Assembly (NCBI GenBank): GCA_963730785.1
Contig: CAVSTF010000001.1
Span: 62,001-126,000, forward strand
Reading direction: 5' to 3'
DNA: 64,000 bases
Source of the DNA: Bog-473 sp963730785
GTDB taxonomy: Bacteria > Actinomycetota > Acidimicrobiia > Acidimicrobiales > RAAP-2
Below, piece by piece: positions 63,308 to 64,000 of this stretch. The notes below the pieces were generated by a model. It searched no databases. It had not been told where the DNA came from and was given only the letters and a program-made list of their open reading frames with translations. The stretch's first letter is position 1; the number at the start of each line of letters is the position of its first letter. Made by a program: the position numbers and the translations under genes.

Positions 63308-64000
63308 CTACTTGATTTTGTGGATCTGCTTCAGCGAGGCCGAAATGATGCCGGCCGGCAGCGCCTGGAAGTTGACCTGGCTGAGGTACGAGGCGTTGTT
63401 CCCGTCCTTGGCGTTGACGGCCCACTCGAGCACCGAGCGGATGGCCGTGGCCGTGCTGGCGCTGGACTGCTTGGAGTTCACGATGGCGTACTCGTAGTTG
63501 ATGATCGGGTAGCCACCCTTGGCCTTGCCGTCGATGAGCGAGATGCTCCCGTCTGGCGGGGGTCTTCTTGGTGTAAGGCGGCCGCTTCAGCGTTGATGGT
63601 GGCCGGGGTGGGCAGTTCGAACTGCTTGGCCCCGTTCTGCAGCTGGGCGTAGCCGAGGCCGGACTGCAGGGCCTGGGTCAGGTAGCTGATGCCGACGTAG
63701 GCGACGCAACCCGGGGTGGCCTTGCAACCAGCCACCATGCCCGAGTTCCCCATCTCGCCGAGGGCGCCGGGGGCGTTGGGCCATGGCACCGTGGTGTTGA
63801 AGGCCACCGTCTTGCCCCAACCGCTGGGGTCGGCGTCGGACAGGAAGGAGGTGAACAGGAAGGTGTCACCACTGCTGTCGGAACGGTGCAAGCGTCACGA
63901 TGGGCAGGTTGGGCAGCGTCACGCCGGGGTTGATGGCGGCGATCTGAGGCGGCGTTCCAGTTGGTGACCTTGCCCTGGAAGATGCTCGAGAGCAGCTTGC
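63308..64000 (-). CDS. pstS: Phosphate-binding protein PstS (partial)
   Basis: The C-terminal 230 or so residues of the periplasmic-type phosphate receptor. RSDSSGDTFLFTSFLS is the phosphate-binding loop (usually RSDGSGT), and CVAYVGISYLTQALQSGLGY and NYEYAIVNSK follow. The end is LPAGIISASLKQIHKIK with TAG at 63308-63310. Frames shift near 63,890, 63,560 and upstream. The N-terminus, including the expected lipoprotein signal, lies beyond the window. Confidence 0.88.

Overview
The window comes from a high-GC actinobacterium, most likely a member of the Acidimicrobiia. This is an inference from several features taken together: HspR-type heat-shock control, F420-dependent flavin-split-barrel enzymes, an EtfD-like membrane iron-sulfur reductase, a wax-ester synthase/DGAT, a SAM-I-clan riboswitch, frequent GTG starts and GTGA/ATGA gene overlaps. 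The consensus carries many single-base frameshifts, including in genes no cell can lose (purB, purA, clpB, dnaJ). I therefore annotate most broken frames as one gene with likely sequencing indels. Where I give a reconstructed start or stop, the evidence says so.

Layout. 1-8.8 kb: a minus-strand purine operon purA-purD-purB-purC-purS-purQ, then purL, with a small plus-strand gene lodged between purQ and purL. 8.9-13.1 kb: a DJ-1/PfpI protein and two tandemly duplicated secreted proteins made of an Fn3-like domain, an ASH-like domain and about 42-residue repeats. 13.1-19.5 kb: the heat-shock operon dnaK-grpE-dnaJ-hspR-clpB behind a promoter with a HAIR-like operator. 19.7-22.5 kb: phosphoglycerate mutase, then amtB-glnB. 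22.9-28.0 kb: small membrane proteins, a cyclic-nucleotide-binding protein, an aquaporin, an F420-type oxidase and an EtfD-like reductase. 28.3-39.8 kb: tRNA-Gly(CCC), a complete IS256-family element with target duplication, a secreted Thr/Pro-rich protein, two giant cyclase-like/ATPase/TPR regulators, a NERD nuclease-like gene and an HNH-type gene. Parts of this stretch are visibly richer in A/T, and it is the best candidate for an acquired signalling or defence island.

39.8-44.7 kb: an amino-acid permease with a structured RNA leader, an M24 hydrolase, an HTH-cupin regulator, an esterase and a secreted DUF4333-like protein. 44.7-51 kb: a decayed second amtB, a DUF3052-like gene, a COG4307-type zinc peptidase, a TauD-family dioxygenase, a leader-peptide-like element with a small basic protein, and two SDRs. 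51-58.8 kb: a patatin-like lipase, WS/DGAT, a SAM riboswitch controlling two small uncharacterised genes, a PiT phosphate transporter with two small companions, a secreted lipase-like hydrolase, a DUF2505 protein and another F420-type oxidase. 59-64 kb: a PhoB/RegX3-like response regulator, a peroxiredoxin, an SDR and pstS-pstC-pstA. The right end cuts pstS.

Genes that work together: the purine genes take PRPP-derived intermediates to IMP and AMP. HspR should repress its own chaperone operon. AmtB and the PII protein form the usual ammonium uptake and sensing pair. RegX3-like, Pst and PiT genes point to phosphate control. WS/DGAT, patatin, lipase, SDRs and EtfD point to lipid storage and fatty-acid turnover.
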